A stretch of DNA of 64,000 bases from Malurus cyaneus samueli (GCA_009741485.1 CM019237.1:51820252-51884251), one strand, 5' to 3'. Positions 46,573 through 59,702 are shown, counted from the stretch's first letter. Notes: a model not told the origin generated them from the sequence alone. A program made the numbers and translations.

Positions 46573-49069
46573 AACTGGGGGGAATAAATTGAGAGTTCTT
46601 GATAACCTTTCATTCATATAAAAGCATATTTGTTTATGCAACAATACTAGATATTAACACTCCAATAATTATCTTTTACTAACCATCATTGGCTATTCGT
46701 TTTATGCAGAAAGAAAAAGTCTGAGATACCAACTGTTGCTGAAGAGTGGAAATTCTACTCCACTGAAAAGCAACTGTGCTCACTATTATGAAACACAAAT
46801 ACATATGACATAAATTATATCGAGGAGCTGGGTGAGGTGAATCATTGCTCTTTCTTGCTGCCTCGGAGCTTTAGCTGGGGCTAAACTGCAGATAATCGTT
46901 GATGCTTCAGCTGGAAATACTCTTCTGGAGGGAGAGCAAGCACCAGCAGGGATTCAGAGGCAGCCTAGACACCCTGTGTAGTGTCAGAAGATCATCCCAC
47001 CTCTGCAAGGAAGGACCAGAGGAAAAATAGCCCTGGAGAGGGGACGCTCAAACTTTCTGGCTGATGAGATTCCCAGAGCTCTTCAGCATGTGCTGGGCAG
47101 TTACATCACGCACACAGCTCTGGGTCCAGCAGTCTGCTTAACACATCAAGGGCTGCTGTGGGGGAAAGGAGGCAGAAGAGTGAGCAAACCCCTCATCAGA
47201 GTGAACTCAGTTAACGCTGCAGCCAAGTCTGTGAGCTTTGAATCTGGAGCACCTCCCAGCCTCCAGAATTAGAGCCCTAGTTGCTGCTATTAGAGAATGA
47301 GGGGCCAACAGAAGCAATAAATATACTTTAAAAAAAAAAAAAAAATCAAACTTCAGCTCTGATCACATCCCTCATGCATAAAACACAATATGCTTTGATC
47401 TGTGTCCATCTCCCCTCGGTACAAGAACAGTTCAGCCAGCAGCACAGGACTTCAGGAAGATTGGCAGAGATCTTCCCCTTCTTGCCAAGGGAAACACTTC
47501 TTGCCTGTGGCATTTTCCACCCACACTTTAATTCACCTCACTTCATGTTTGAAAATAAAGAGGAAAAAAACCCATCATCATTCAATAACAGCAACATCAA
47601 TTCACCAGGGGGAACAACAAAGGCAGGAGAACACAGGGAGGAAATGTTTATACATGCACAGGAACAGCCAAGAAAACCAACTAATGAAAAGGCAGAAAAT
47701 AAGCAAATCCTTCCCTGCCCTGCTCTCCCCTCCAGCTCCAGCTGCAAACCAGCCAGGACTTTGTGTCAACCTGGTGCAGGTGCCAAAACTTTGTCCTGGC
47801 AGCCATCCAGGGGTTTTTGCTCCCCAGGTCAGCAGGCAGCTGCCTTGGGCAGCAGCAATGGTTTAAAGCAGCCATACCCTGCTATTTGCTTTGCCAGGGC
47901 TCCTCTGGGCTCATTGCACAGTCCCCATGCTTGAGGCAGCTCTTCCTCTGAAATAATTTTATTTCTGTCACTGAGAACCTTCCATTTCTCGTTGCTCCTC
48001 TCAAAGGGCTTAATCCTCCTCCACACGGAGGAAGCACCTTGGATTTGGAGCACCTCCCACCAGGCAGCCACAAAATCCATCCTTGTTGACACCCATTCCA
48101 AGGCAGCAGGCAGTCCCCACCTTCCACTGGAAAGGATAAAACATAGGTCATGAATAGGTCAGAAGCAGCAGACTTGGTCACCTCAGAACTACACTTCTGC
48201 CTCCACACAGAATAACAGACTCCAAGAACAAAAATTGTGCTTCTGTTGTTGTATTCTATTGTGGAAATGCCAAAATATGTGGAAAGAGTCACAGAGAGGT
48301 GGAACTCCTTATGGAAACAGGCCTATACCTGTGATGAAGGAAACCCTCCAGCTCTGCCAGAGCCAGCTCTTACCCAGGACCACTACAGAAGAAGGGAAGA
48401 AAACAAAACAAACACACACACAAAAAAAAGTTTAAAAAAATTGAACCTCAACCCCCCCCCATGTTTTTATGAATTCCACTTTCATACGCAGTGCATTGCT
48501 GAAGACCACTCACATTTTATCTAGCAGCTTACAATCTTAGTGTTAAGAATCAGCTCTTTCCTTCAGATGTGCCACTTCGTCACTCTGAATGCAGGCTGAA
48601 GTAGAGTTCTCTTTTTTTCTTCTACTCCTGAAGGTACCTGGAGTCAAACCAGTTACCGAGGAGCATTGGGTTTTACCACAGAGGGTATGGAAGAGCAGAA
48701 TAAAGGTGTCCTGTGTTCACAAGAGCTGAATTAGTGACTTCCCAGGGGTGTTTAAAGTGACAAGATAATGCTGGGGAACATCGAGACTCATCTTTTTTCC
48801 CCCATCTGTAGGAAGACTTCAGTAGTCTTCTGTCTGCTTCTGTACTCTATGTACTTTTAATATCCCTGTGTTTGTACAAGGTATTGACCCCAGCAAATGC
48901 TGATCAGTGCCTTTGCTATTCCCATTCATTAAGTTAAAGTCAATGCTCCTGCTTTTGGCACTAGCACACATCCTATGCCTCTGAGGGAAGGCTGAAGCCC
49001 TCTCACCGTGCATCAGCTCCTTTTCAATGTGCATACAGAAACAGAATTCCTATCTGGCCAGTGCTAAAA
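46571..49069. other. Unique non-coding DNA
   Basis: No gene recognised. The longest open frame of the window (186 codons, 47374-47934 plus) overlaps a 154-codon frame in another plus phase. Neither has a domain or codon-like pattern, and one such frame is expected by chance. A16 lies at 47330-47345. A CA/A/C9 low-complexity patch lies at 48411-48460. Confidence 0.5.
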
Positions 49070-49079
49070 NNNNNNNNNN
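49070..49079. other. Assembly gap (10 N)
   Basis: Exactly ten N, a typical fixed-size placeholder, so the real missing length is unknown. The flanks (gtgctaaaa on the left, aacagatttcc on the right) are ordinary unique sequence and do not explain the break. Confidence 0.99.
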
Positions 49080-51862
49080 AACAGATTTCCTAATCAACAA
49101 GTTCAGCTCTCATCTCACCTTGTGCAAGTGTTCTCAAACACAAAACAAACCACGTGCAAAAAAAAACCCCAAAAAGCCCCCAAGCAGTTACTGACATGAC
49201 TCCTGCACTGTTTCTAGAGTCTCTTAAAGTGAAAAATAAATAAAAGGAAATAGAGCACAGACTCTGCCAGAATAAGCTTAAAAGGCAAATCAACTTATTT
49301 TAAAATCAAAAAGCCTCCCTTGACACAAGATGATCCTGAGAAATATTCTTACATTTTCCCCCCAGCAGCCTCTCGTCTGTCTACACAAGGAGCCAAAGTG
49401 ACAGTCACTACCAGAGCATTCAAATACCTTTGTATTTTAGCCAGCAGTCATCCAAGGTAGGGAGTAGTTCATTTCTAGGCAGAAAACAGAGATATACTAA
49501 ATACAGGACACAAGAATTTCCACTGTCCTCTGGCTAAGTGAGTCTGTGCTATGCATCCAGGCACAAGGGAAAAGCAGAGCCATTGGTTGTTCCAAAGGTG
49601 TCGACAGTGTTTTAGAAACAGCTTACAAGACAGTCGTGTGAGGACTCAGGTCAACACAGCTTTCCATGACCTTCATTATTTGCAGAAATCATCAATATCC
49701 ACCCACTAATCAGAACTCACAGCCTCACAATTGGCTTTTCTCTTCCCAGGGTGTTCTAAAGCTGTTCTTGCTTGCCCAAGGATAAAGAGATGGGAGAAAA
49801 TACTCAGGTCTCTTGAGTGCAAAGTCAGAAACCTAAACATAGAACCACTCCTTCTTTTGTTAGGCTTTCATTGTCAGTGTCAAGATATTCAGCAAGGAAT
49901 TATGGATCAGCAAGGTGACCACCAAAACACACACAAGGCTTTTTGTCTTGTGACTTTGATGCCATTCTCTCAAGTGTCTCTCTAATACAAATGCTAATTT
50001 ATGCTTTGCTTGTTCTTTTTGAATTCATGCACAGGAAAGATTTCTGTTGCCAAATTGTTGTTTTAGTGGTTTCATCAGAAAAACAAAAGCAGGCTAAATG
50101 GAAAAGTTAACCCTGAGGTTCCAGGAGGAAGCCTGGAAAACCTGGCAATACTCATTCCAAATAAAACAGCTCCAAGAAAATAGTTTTTGTTATAGTATTT
50201 GCAGCTTGACTTAGTGACATTCCAAGGACCTCTCTTTCATTTCCCCATGACTTCAGGGTTTCATTCTTGTGCACGTTTTCTTAAAACAAACAAACCCCAA
50301 TAGTACATTATCTCAACTCTATTCATCCTCTCCCCTTATCCCTCCACCTTCAGCTCCTGTGCCTCAGCTGTAGTAAGTTAACTGACCACAACCAAAAATC
50401 TCAGTAGGGAAGAAGTTCTCATTTACCAGACTGATACAGGCAGTTCCAGGACTAACAAGAGCTTAAACACCCCTCAGTCCTGTGGGGTGGGAAGCCATCA
50501 GTCCAGGTGGAAGCATTCTCATGATAGTCACCAGGAATAAGAATTAATATTGAAACACTTTAATAACGTAAGTGCTGACAGACCCTTTAATGAAACAGCT
50601 CTAGCACTCAGTTTAAATAATAATCTAGCCCTGAAAACTTACAGCATAAGACCATTAGTAAGCTCTACAAATCTCAGGTAACTTCTTCACAGAATTTTAA
50701 AACACTTAGCAAACACTAATTAATTAAGCATCACATCACCTTCCAAACTAAACGACTGAATTCATCACGAAATACTTTGGATTTTCCTGCCTGCACTTCA
50801 GGTTGCTCAAATAATTTTCTTTCTCATTTTCCTCAGAGAGAACACCCGCTCTTCCCTTAGCAACCAGTGCAGTCAAACCCACTGCAGATCCAGGGGCCTG
50901 CAAACATTTTGAATCAATGACTGAAAAAGGGATTTTCACCTTTTACCAGCTGAAAGTCCAGCATTATTTTTTCTGCCATCAGCAGGTGGGCTCCAGGGAA
51001 GTAACACTGCATGCCGGCCATAAAGGTCAATCCATATTAGATGTGGTCAGAACAGAAGAGATGCTCCCAGAAAAGCAGGTTTCCCATCACCCCACTTACT
51101 GTGCATTAGCTGGTAACACAGAGGCTGAGAGCACACAGGGAAGGTTTCTTTCGAGTGCAGCTCAACAGAATGATCAGCTCCATTTGCTAATGGATATTCA
51201 GCCTGCTGGATGAGGCTAAGAGTAGCCCAAAATGCATATACTGTGGATTTCAGGTCCTAAGCAACAGCTCTTCTGTGCTGCAAGACAGTTCCTATTGGGC
51301 CACTCGATTTGCTAAAAGAAATAGAGCCACAAACAGCCCACTCCTGAGAAGAAAAAAGTGCTAAGGCTCTTTAAGTGCACATTTTAGCAGCAAAGGCACA
51401 TCAAAACATCAGAATGGAGATTTCAGTTTCTTCCTTTCAGACAGCAACATGCAGAGTGAAAGAGTTGGTTTAAGTTCATCCAGAGGCAGAGCTGGATACC
51501 TAGACCAGTCAGCAGAGCCATGGCTTCCTCAGAACTTTGAGAACTCCAAAAAAGTAACTGGAGAAATGCCTTTGGATAAAAGGGCCTAGGTCTATGAAAT
51601 AACTCTTTCCACGACCCTGACAATTTTCCTCATACCTGCACTTGCACCCCCAAGCAAAGCTGAGTTATACTTATAATGTTAAGTCATCTTGAACAATTTA
51701 TTCAAAAGATATTTATTCAAAGCTTACTTATATGTTCTTCTTGTAAAAGACCTGGGACGAGTGGCCCATGAACAAAATTCAGAAGTGTCAGAACATGCCC
51801 TCTGACATAAGGCAACAGAACCTACTCACTACACGAATACATCTCTGCAGTAACTGCACAAA

Positions 51863-51865
<3 letters not shown>
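49080..51865. other. Unique non-coding DNA
   Basis: No gene recognised. On minus, 49119-49222 is splice-framed (acceptor atttttcactttaag, donor CAAG|gtgagatg) and one frame is open, but it contains long T and G runs and does not look like an exon. Confidence 0.5.

Positions 51866-51897
<32 letters not shown>
51866..51897 (+). repeat. A32 homopolymer
   Basis: An uninterrupted A run with no adjacent retroelement. Confidence 0.95.
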
Positions 51898-51898
<1 letters not shown>

Positions 51899-53309
51899 CA
51901 ATTCACATTCAGGAAAAATCATTCCATATATCAACCCAAACATTATTAAAGTGTGACATACTCACAGAGAAAACATCCAAAAAGAGCATCTTCACATCAT
52001 AAGCTGACTCCAAGACCAAACAAAAGCTCTTAAGTCTCCCAACTCAAAAACAATACTGCCTGCCCAAATATAGGGGCAGAAAATAAATCTCTACCCACTG
52101 CTTAAACAGGTGTGACTGTTTAACGTTAGGCGCAACAGCTGAATTTCGGCAAGTCAGTACAAATATGGCTTAATAAGACCCAATAGTGCAGAGATGCATA
52201 TGACAAAAATGGTGAAAAAGCCTTGAATAAACTCTGTGCTCTGAGGAGCGTCTAGTACTCAGCATTTAAGAGTGTACCATTTAAACAGTCCCTAGCACCA
52301 CTGCAGCAGTTCAGTTCTGTTAGTCTGTGCTCATCTACTTTGAAGGCAAGTCAGCTCTGGGCAACAACAGTATGATCAAGAGGTGCAGAAGTGCCTGTTT
52401 TAAGGGCTGGCTTACTTTTTGCACCTGTAAGCAATTAACTCTTTAAATTTCCACCTGGTGCTGCAGTTGCAGTATCTGGTTCTGCCATTTAGCAGCTGGA
52501 AAAGCTCTTTTTGTGCCTCAAGTTTGAGAAGGGGGACAAGCAGAAATAAACAGAACATGGTTTGTTTGTGCGTGTGTTTGGGGTTTGTTTGGGATTGTTT
52601 TTTTCAGAGAATCTTCCTGCACCATCCCTGCATCCCTGCTTCCTCTGAGCCTTTACATCCTGTTTGGTGAACAGGATGTCACTGGACAAGGCTTTCCAGC
52701 CCATGTCTTAGTGAGCCTGCAGCTCTGTTTGCCTGCAGTTAGTTGAGATTTATAAAATAGATGGGCTACAAAAGCACAGTTTTTGCTGTCTTTTAAACTC
52801 ACCAATTTGACAGTGCGAAGAAGCAAAGAGTAAAACATAAAAAAAAACAAAGTGGGTGCAACAGACTTAGATCCTCCCTTCTTTGTTTCTTAATAATTCT
52901 GCTGGAAGTGCTCACTTGCTGAGAGGAAAATCGTTATTTGCATTAGGACCCCTAATCACCGCTCCTTTGCTCTGAAAAGATCATGAGCCACTGTTTTCTT
53001 CCCTCCCTCCCTGACCAGTGCTGGAGGCCAGTGTCCCTAAAGTGACTCTAGATGAGCCTTTTGACTCCTGGCTCAACTTCTGGCAAAGAAACTACTGCAG
53101 GCGGCAGCCCCAGGTGGATACCAGTCTAAAATTCTGAACAAATCAGTTACGCTGAACCTCATTTCAGCAAGAACTGAGCCCCCTTACCAAAACCAGGCTC
53201 TTCTTTTGGGGAGCAGTAGAGAGACAGTCACAGAGCATAAACAATTACATTGCCACTGAAGATTAAAAACTGCTGCTTTGATTTTAATTTTAATGACTGA
53301 AACTAAAGG
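51898..53309. other. Unique non-coding DNA
   Basis: No gene or interspersed repeat recognised. 52560-52600 is a GT-rich patch (tttgtttgtgcgtgtgtttg). Confidence 0.5.

Positions 53310-53346
<37 letters not shown>
53310..53346 (+). repeat. A37 homopolymer
   Basis: The second-longest A run, in AT-rich unique sequence. Confidence 0.95.
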
Positions 53347-53350
<4 letters not shown>

Positions 53351-54585
53351 TGTTAAACATTAGCCTGAGGATCACAGAATTTAGCCCAAGATCTCTCCCA
53401 ATTTCAATTGCGTGGTTGAATACACATTGCGAAAAGACAACTGTGTCACATAATGCAGCCCATTGCTATATAGAATATCCAACCAAACGAATTACTTAGG
53501 TGCTGAAGGTGCTACAGAGGAAAGTAAAGTTTGCTGGGAAGGGTTTGCTTAAATCCCTATTATGCTTCTTTTTCTGAAGGGGGAAAAATGGTGTTTTCAA
53601 ATAAGAAAAACAAGTTTTTTCAGGAGTCATCTGATTTCTTCAAACACTTTTGGAAAAAATCTCTGCTTTGTAATCAGTAATCATAATTTCTCTTCCACTG
53701 AGCTCTGTTGTAGGAAAATTTGTTTCTAGCCATGATCTTGTACAGCAAAGAATTCAGAATTCTTCATTTCTGTTATTGTTAACACTGTCTGTGTACCAAA
53801 GTAAATTCTTCATTTTCCTGGTTCCCCTACCCTTAAATATTCTTGGTATCGCTGTCTACTAGGTGCCTAGTCCACAGCTTAAATGTATTAGAAACTCTTT
53901 CAAAAAGCTTTGAGGTACAATGAAACATTGCCATTGTGAAAATAATTCTTTCCAAATGCTGCGAAGTGCCATCACACAGTAAAATTGCTGTTACTGCAGA
54001 CACAGTCCATGGAATATTCACACCTGATGTCTACAGAAAGCTTGGGATGTGTAGAAATGCCCGGGGTTATGCTGATACTGGATACATCAACACCCTGCGC
54101 AATGTTCCTGAAGTCCCAGGACTCTCAGCAAACCTGGAGGCAACAACTCTAGATGACTTGTTGGCAAGGAAAAGGTTTATGAGTTTCAAGAGGCTTTTGC
54201 TCTTCTATTTTATTTTTTAAAAATAAGTATGCAAGGAACAAAAAGCCAAAGTAAGACCATTTCATATTTACCTAGAAAAGCACAGTAGGTACAAGGCCAC
54301 TCCTAGACAAAGCTGCTGGTGCCCTAGCCCAGGTGATGCCTGGAGTCCCAAATGAGTTACATTTTTTATCACGACAGTGCTGTTGACTGTACAGGAGCTA
54401 AGCTGAATCCTTCATGTGTCACTCAGACCAAATGCCCCCTGACTCCGGAGCAAAACCTGCCTGATCAGTGTCTGAAGGATGCAGCCCTGGGGTAGACGGT
54501 TCACTGCTACTGCCAATTAACTGAGAAAAATCTCCCCATCGCTGACTGGGGAGTGCTCCCCCTGCATCGTTATTAACCTTTACAG
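53347..54585. other. Unique non-coding DNA
   Basis: No gene recognised. The open frame at 53936-54220 (94 codons) has a plausible-looking middle (TPDVYRKLGMCRNARGYA), but I cannot assign it to a family and see no splice or promoter context. Confidence 0.45.
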
Positions 54586-54778
54586 GCTTTGCCTGTGCCC
54601 AGAAGACTTAACTGAGCTTGGAGAGGCAATGTGCTCACCAAAGAGACAGCATCTATCTGCAGCCAGCAAAAGGCAATACCTCCAGGAGAAGAGCAAAAAA
54701 ATCATGCCAGTCTGTTATGTTCTGCCCTGGGCCGTGTCCATCAAAATGTGTTATCTTCCTCTGAACTCACAGAATAAG
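54586..54778 (+). other. Candidate coding-type exon, 193 bp
   Basis: The acceptor gttattaacctttacag has a branch-like ttaac but a modest pyrimidine tract. The donor is AATAAG|gtgagag, strong. The frame starting at the second base is open for 64 codons. It starts LCLCPEDLTELGEAMCSPKR and ends near LPLNSQNK, with a basic, glutamine/lysine-rich middle. No domain is recognised. Its entry phase matches the exit phase of the candidate at 14694, but the 40-kb separation makes a link speculative. Confidence 0.2.
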
Positions 54779-57064
54779 GTGAGAGATTTACATCCCTCTG
54801 TTTCACATGGGAACTGCTCAGGTCATCAAAGGCCAGCTGGCTGCAAACACAGAAAACACTTTTTAGTCAAGCCTACCATATAGGCAGAAGGTAAAAATGT
54901 TTGTTGACATCCCAGTCCAGAAAAGACAAAAAAATCAAATAGAAAGGGAAATAGGGTGTAGAAAATTGCTACACTTCTGAACCCTAATTTTTAAGATATT
55001 GCTCCCATTCCTGGAGACTTGACAGCTTGCTTTACAATGCAATTTTTTCCTTGGTGTTTTGCTTTCCTATTACCAGGTGCTAAACTGTCTGGGCTTCACG
55101 CTTGCCTCTCACACAAAAATCTTGGATCTTTGACGTAATAATACATGGTCTCAGATGTTGCACAAGTAACCATGTCATGTTTGCCAATTATCCTCTACTT
55201 GTCTGTTGTTAACAAACCATGCAATTTCTAGTTTCCTGCAATAAATTCAAGATTAATTATCTTGTAATCTTGCAGGTATAAATGTAATTAAACCAGGGAA
55301 TCATAGTAATAATTACCAGGTAGATACCAAAGCTACTGTGCTGATCCTGTATGATGCTAATCAGGTCACATGGTATTTGTATTTCTTTGATACTTTCCTT
55401 AATATCTCTGAGAACAGCCATGTGAAACTGATTATCTTGTGCATTATTAACTGGAGCCTTCGATTTAAATTGACTCTCCAGCTTGCAAGGCAATCACAAA
55501 TCTTACAGGGGACAGAGATGTGACAATTTCATTCCTAGATAACAATGCAAATGTGATACCAAGCTATGAATAACAATTGGAGTCTATCACCCCAAAGTAG
55601 TTTCATGTTGAATTGCATTGCTTGGTGATTTTTTTAGAGATAACAGAGATTCCTATGCCCTGCATCAGCTTCCTGTCAGGAAACATCATCTGCCAAGCTT
55701 CCTGCTTGACACAGTGGGGAAGAAGACAACATAACGTTTTCTTTACCAGGATCATTGCATGGCAATGGACATCTGTGGGGAACTGCTTCCAGCTGGGCAG
55801 GAAAAACAGTGAACTAACAGCGAAAAGGGATGAGAAGAGACTAATACAATGAGAACAAGTTCAAAATACATGAGACCTCTGAGAACAATTCACCTGGATG
55901 GCCCTCCATTTTCTAGCACAGTATGAAACTGAGACCAGCATGATCTTGTGGATGCTCCTGTACTTTCTGAAGACATAGCATAGTTCAACAAACAATCTGC
56001 TTTTTAAAGCCCACTGAAGTATTTGTGTTTTACAGGGGAAAAAAAAGGGAGTTATCAAACATATCCTAAGGTGCAGTACTGACATATTCCTAACAAGCAA
56101 AGCCAAAAGGTCAGAGTTGTCAGGCCACGTGCACCTCTTAGACAGGAAAGACAGAAGGTGAAGGCCCGGTGCGTCAAAAAGCTTTTGCTCATGCAAATTC
56201 TCTCATGAAGGCAGCAGTTTTGCCTAATTGTTAACAGAAGTTCTGCTGGCTTTTCATCCCTCTGAGGCACATCCACTTCATCTGCTATTACAGCAAGTTA
56301 CATTGAATTGATTGTCGTCAAAGTTTGCTGATCAGGAACCCGGTCTTTCAAGCTGGCAGCAAGCCTGGAGTATGGATTTGTCACAATAATGAGCAAGGCT
56401 GGGATATTTTGAATAAACATGGGCTCCCCTGGTGCAGGGACAATTTGTCAGCTGAATATGAGAAGTGTGGTTATGGGTATTAAATGCCAGAACACTAAAA
56501 GCTGGGAGACTCCTGAGAACCCTACTGTGAGCCAGTTCCCCTCTCCTGTATGCCTAAGCAAAGCAGGAGAGATAAAAACACTGTCTGGCATTTGTATTTC
56601 TAAAGTATTTACATTTAATTTCATAATATTTGTTATGACTTCAGTGAATAAGCCACGGCGAATTTCAGCAAACTCTTGTACCTAAGCAAACCTGAGCTCC
56701 CAAAGGGAGCTGCTGACTGGAATTAAAGGATTGAGCAAAGCAGAGGCTCACATGGGGCACCCTTGCTGGAGGCAATGGCACAGTGCTCCTACACACTGCT
56801 TCTTTGCAAAGCCAGGCTGCTGCCTGCCACTGTCCACTGGGAAAGAGGGCTCCAGGGACATGGAGCAGCTGTAACCTCTCTTTGGGAAGAGTCAGAGGAG
56901 GAGGATTCCTTCTTCAGGAGACACAAACTGGCTGGCAGCCAGAAACCAGCTGGATTTTAAGGGCAGCTTGGCTGGCTCAGGGTCTGGGCAAGGGCAGACA
57001 GAGGGCTCCTCAGCTGGCCAGTGGTTTTTGGTCTGTTTTGGAATTGATAGGATTTGGTTCTTAC
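54779..57064. other. Unique non-coding DNA
   Basis: No gene or interspersed repeat recognised. A 182-codon plus-strand open frame (56783-57331) runs through a G+C-richer patch, overlaps other open frames and lies opposite the minus-strand microexon candidate. Confidence 0.5.
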
Positions 57065-57112
57065 CTTCTTCTAAGCATCATGATGTTCTTATTTTGCTGC
57101 TTAAGCTCTTTC
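57065..57112 (-). other. Candidate 48-bp microexon, coiled-coil-like
   Basis: On minus, the acceptor region atactgctgcattttgccag and the donor AGAAG|gtaagaac match consensus. The length is a multiple of three. The only open frame reads KELKQQNKNIMMLRR, with charged and hydrophobic spacing that would suit a coiled coil. The other two frames stop. Fifteen residues are too few to assign a family. Confidence 0.2.
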
Positions 57113-59580
57113 CTGGCAAAATGCAGCAGTATGGAGGCTCCCCTTCAATCCCTCAGCCTCCACAGATTTCCTCCTCCTGCCCCGAGAGTGGTTGCAGACA
57201 CCTTCATTGCTCGCCAGAGCTCCTCCACCCTCTGTATGCACAAAATCCAGCTTTATCCAGTGATGAACTGGGATTCCTCTGAGGTAGGGACACTAGTTTA
57301 TCCCCCACAAGAAGCCCTCCTCACTCCCTGAGAGCTGCTGCCCGAGGTCTGACTGCAGCCATGTTACAGCCACATCTGTCACCTCAGGGTGTCCCCTCTC
57401 CTCACAGGCCATGGTGCTGGCGTGGTTCAGAGAGGACTTGCCTTCAGCATTGCTCTGCTGAGCTGAAATAAGATGCCTCTGTAGGGGGAGGAAAGACATG
57501 ACAGTCTGTAGGAAAAAGCGGGTTGTCCTCTGTAAGAGGCAGCAGAGAACAAAGCTGGTTTGGTACAGATTTTCTCCGGGGTTTCATCATGGCTGCTGAT
57601 GGCTTTTCTCCACTCGCCACCAATGACTGCTTTTTGTCAGGACCCACAAACAGCTCATTTTCTAAATGGTTTGAGTGCTGGATGAAGGACTCATCTGCCT
57701 GGGGAAAGTGAGGATATGTGGCCATTCGTCAATCCCAGAGGATAATGTAGCAAGCGGAGCTGCCAGGCCAACACCTGCGGCCTGCACAGCGCCTCAGCCC
57801 AGGCCCTGCCACAGTGAGCCTATGTGACTGACGGGGTGTAACACCCAGCTCCCCTTTCTCTCCTGACACCTAAACTATCCAAGCAGTGAGGTTTTGTATT
57901 CCACTGCATCACTCTGCTGCAGCTTTTCATGCTTGGCCCAAAGCAGCCCTGCGTACCCTGATCCAGGCTGCAGGCTGCCCTGGGAGCCCGACTAAGAGAA
58001 GGGCTGCTTAGCTCAGCCCAGACTTCTGTGGTGTCCTCAAAGGCAACTGCTCTTGTTCTTCCTCCTCATGTGGGGAAAAGCTGTCTCCCCTGTGCTTCAA
58101 AAGCTCATTTATTAAGCTCTCTGAACAAGCACAGCACTGCAATATGAACTTTCACTAGTGTCCTGCAATCATTTCCAGCAATAACCAGCCAGAACTAAAG
58201 CACATCGTGTTCCCCACAATTGTCAAGCAAGAACTGCTGTCTGCTGCAAGGTAGAGTCTTGTTTTCCTTTGAACAAAATCTTAGCTCACTTCTAATATGA
58301 GACTCTCCAGAGGGGAGAAGGCAGAGCTTTCTCTGATGTAGAACAGCTGCTCCAGCTCGTTGATTCATGTGGGACACCTGCACAATGGTGCTTTGTTACA
58401 GATGCTGTAACACGGGCTGCTAAAAGCAGTCACAACGCAACATTAGCACCTCAAAGCCTAGAGAACCAGGGCAGTGTAGAGAGCAGACTGGTAAAACACA
58501 GCTGAGAGAGAAGCCCTTCTCTGAACAAATGACAAGCTAAACTTGCAAGGCAGAACACTACATGGAGTTAGCCTGTTTGTCTGGAAGGCAGCTGAGGTAG
58601 AGTGAAGGCAGATTTTCCACAGGAACATGTGTAATGAATTTTGTTGCACATTCTGGGTCTTTAGTTAGTGTTCAGTGATCTCTTGTGAATTAGATGCAAT
58701 CCTACTCTCACATGAAAAAAAAAAAAATAGGAAAAAAGCTATGTCTTTCAGCACTGCTACAGAGTGCTGCTACCCTGACAACCCCGACTGCAGCAAAACT
58801 CACAAGGAACTGATGCCACTGCCTCATGTATATGCAGAGAAGGTGAAATTCACCCTTAAGAGGAAGGGTCTGGGTATCACATCTCGTTTAAGCCTTTAAA
58901 AGACACTCCAGCTGATACACAGAAGTTGAGAATTAATTGTACCCGAAGACAGCAGTGCATCCAAAACCCCTTGAGGTCTAGAAGCAGCTTTCATTCTTGG
59001 CTAGGTGTAGCTGTGAGTATTAGAACATGATGACAAATCTGAATCCTTATGTAAAACTGTCAGAGACCCACAAGGCTGCCAAAGTACAGTAGGCAGGCTT
59101 TCACATAATTGCAAGTCTTCCTTTCTCAAATGCCCAACCTGATTGACCAATTAAAGTATTTAATTCTCTGAGAAAGAGTCTATCATTAACTGTAATTTGT
59201 TCTAGTCTCACCAGTCCTTTCATGGCTGGTGAAAGAACCATTATGTATGATCTCAATCTCCATATTATAATGCGGAATTTTTGATAGTTTGCTATAAATA
59301 GGAATTGATTCATAAGGAGAATAATGAATTCATTGCTAGTCCTTTACCAACTACTTAATGACTGTCAAGATACATTAAACATCCTTAGCCCTACACTGGG
59401 GCCTGAGTTTATTCTTGGCTAACACATCTGACTGTGTTATGCACTCAGTGAATTAATGCCAGGTGAAAAATAGTCTCACCAAAAACACATTTTAGAGTGC
59501 TTTATTTCATCATAAATATTGACACTGATCATTATAAATGCTTTCCAGACAAGGCAATAAATAGATAATCTATCATCATT
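57113..59580. other. Unique non-coding DNA
   Basis: No gene recognised. 57740-58000 is moderately G+C-rich with a handful of CpGs. A13 lies at 58715-58727. Confidence 0.5.
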
Positions 59581-59702
59581 GAAAAGAAAGAGAAAATAAA
59601 GACTAAAACCAAAATAAACAAACCCACCCCCAAACCTAAAAGAACAAAACAAAACCACAAACCAACCAACCAAACAAAACCCCAAAAAATAAAATCAACC
59701 CA
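59581..59702 (+). repeat. A/C-rich low-complexity tract
   Basis: About 120 bp composed almost only of A and C (G and T rare), with accaaccaaccaaac and aacaaaac motifs. It has strong strand asymmetry. On minus it is a G/T-rich, U-rich-like stretch. Confidence 0.85.

Noticed and set aside
47374..47934. 186-codon open frame, the longest in the window
   Set aside because: About one stop-free run of this length is expected in 64 kb over six frames. It overlaps a 154-codon frame in another phase, has low-complexity stretches and matches no family.
49119..49222. 104-bp splice-framed segment on minus
   Set aside because: Contains a T9 run and G-rich low complexity; the open frame is a by-product of poly-T.
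45403..53346. Long A runs as tails of processed pseudogenes
   Set aside because: No AATAAA close upstream, no recognisable mRNA-like sequence and no target-site duplication found; treated as mononucleotide repeats.
56783..57331. 182-codon plus-strand open frame
   Set aside because: A G+C-richer patch with several overlapping open frames; no domain and no codon-like pattern.
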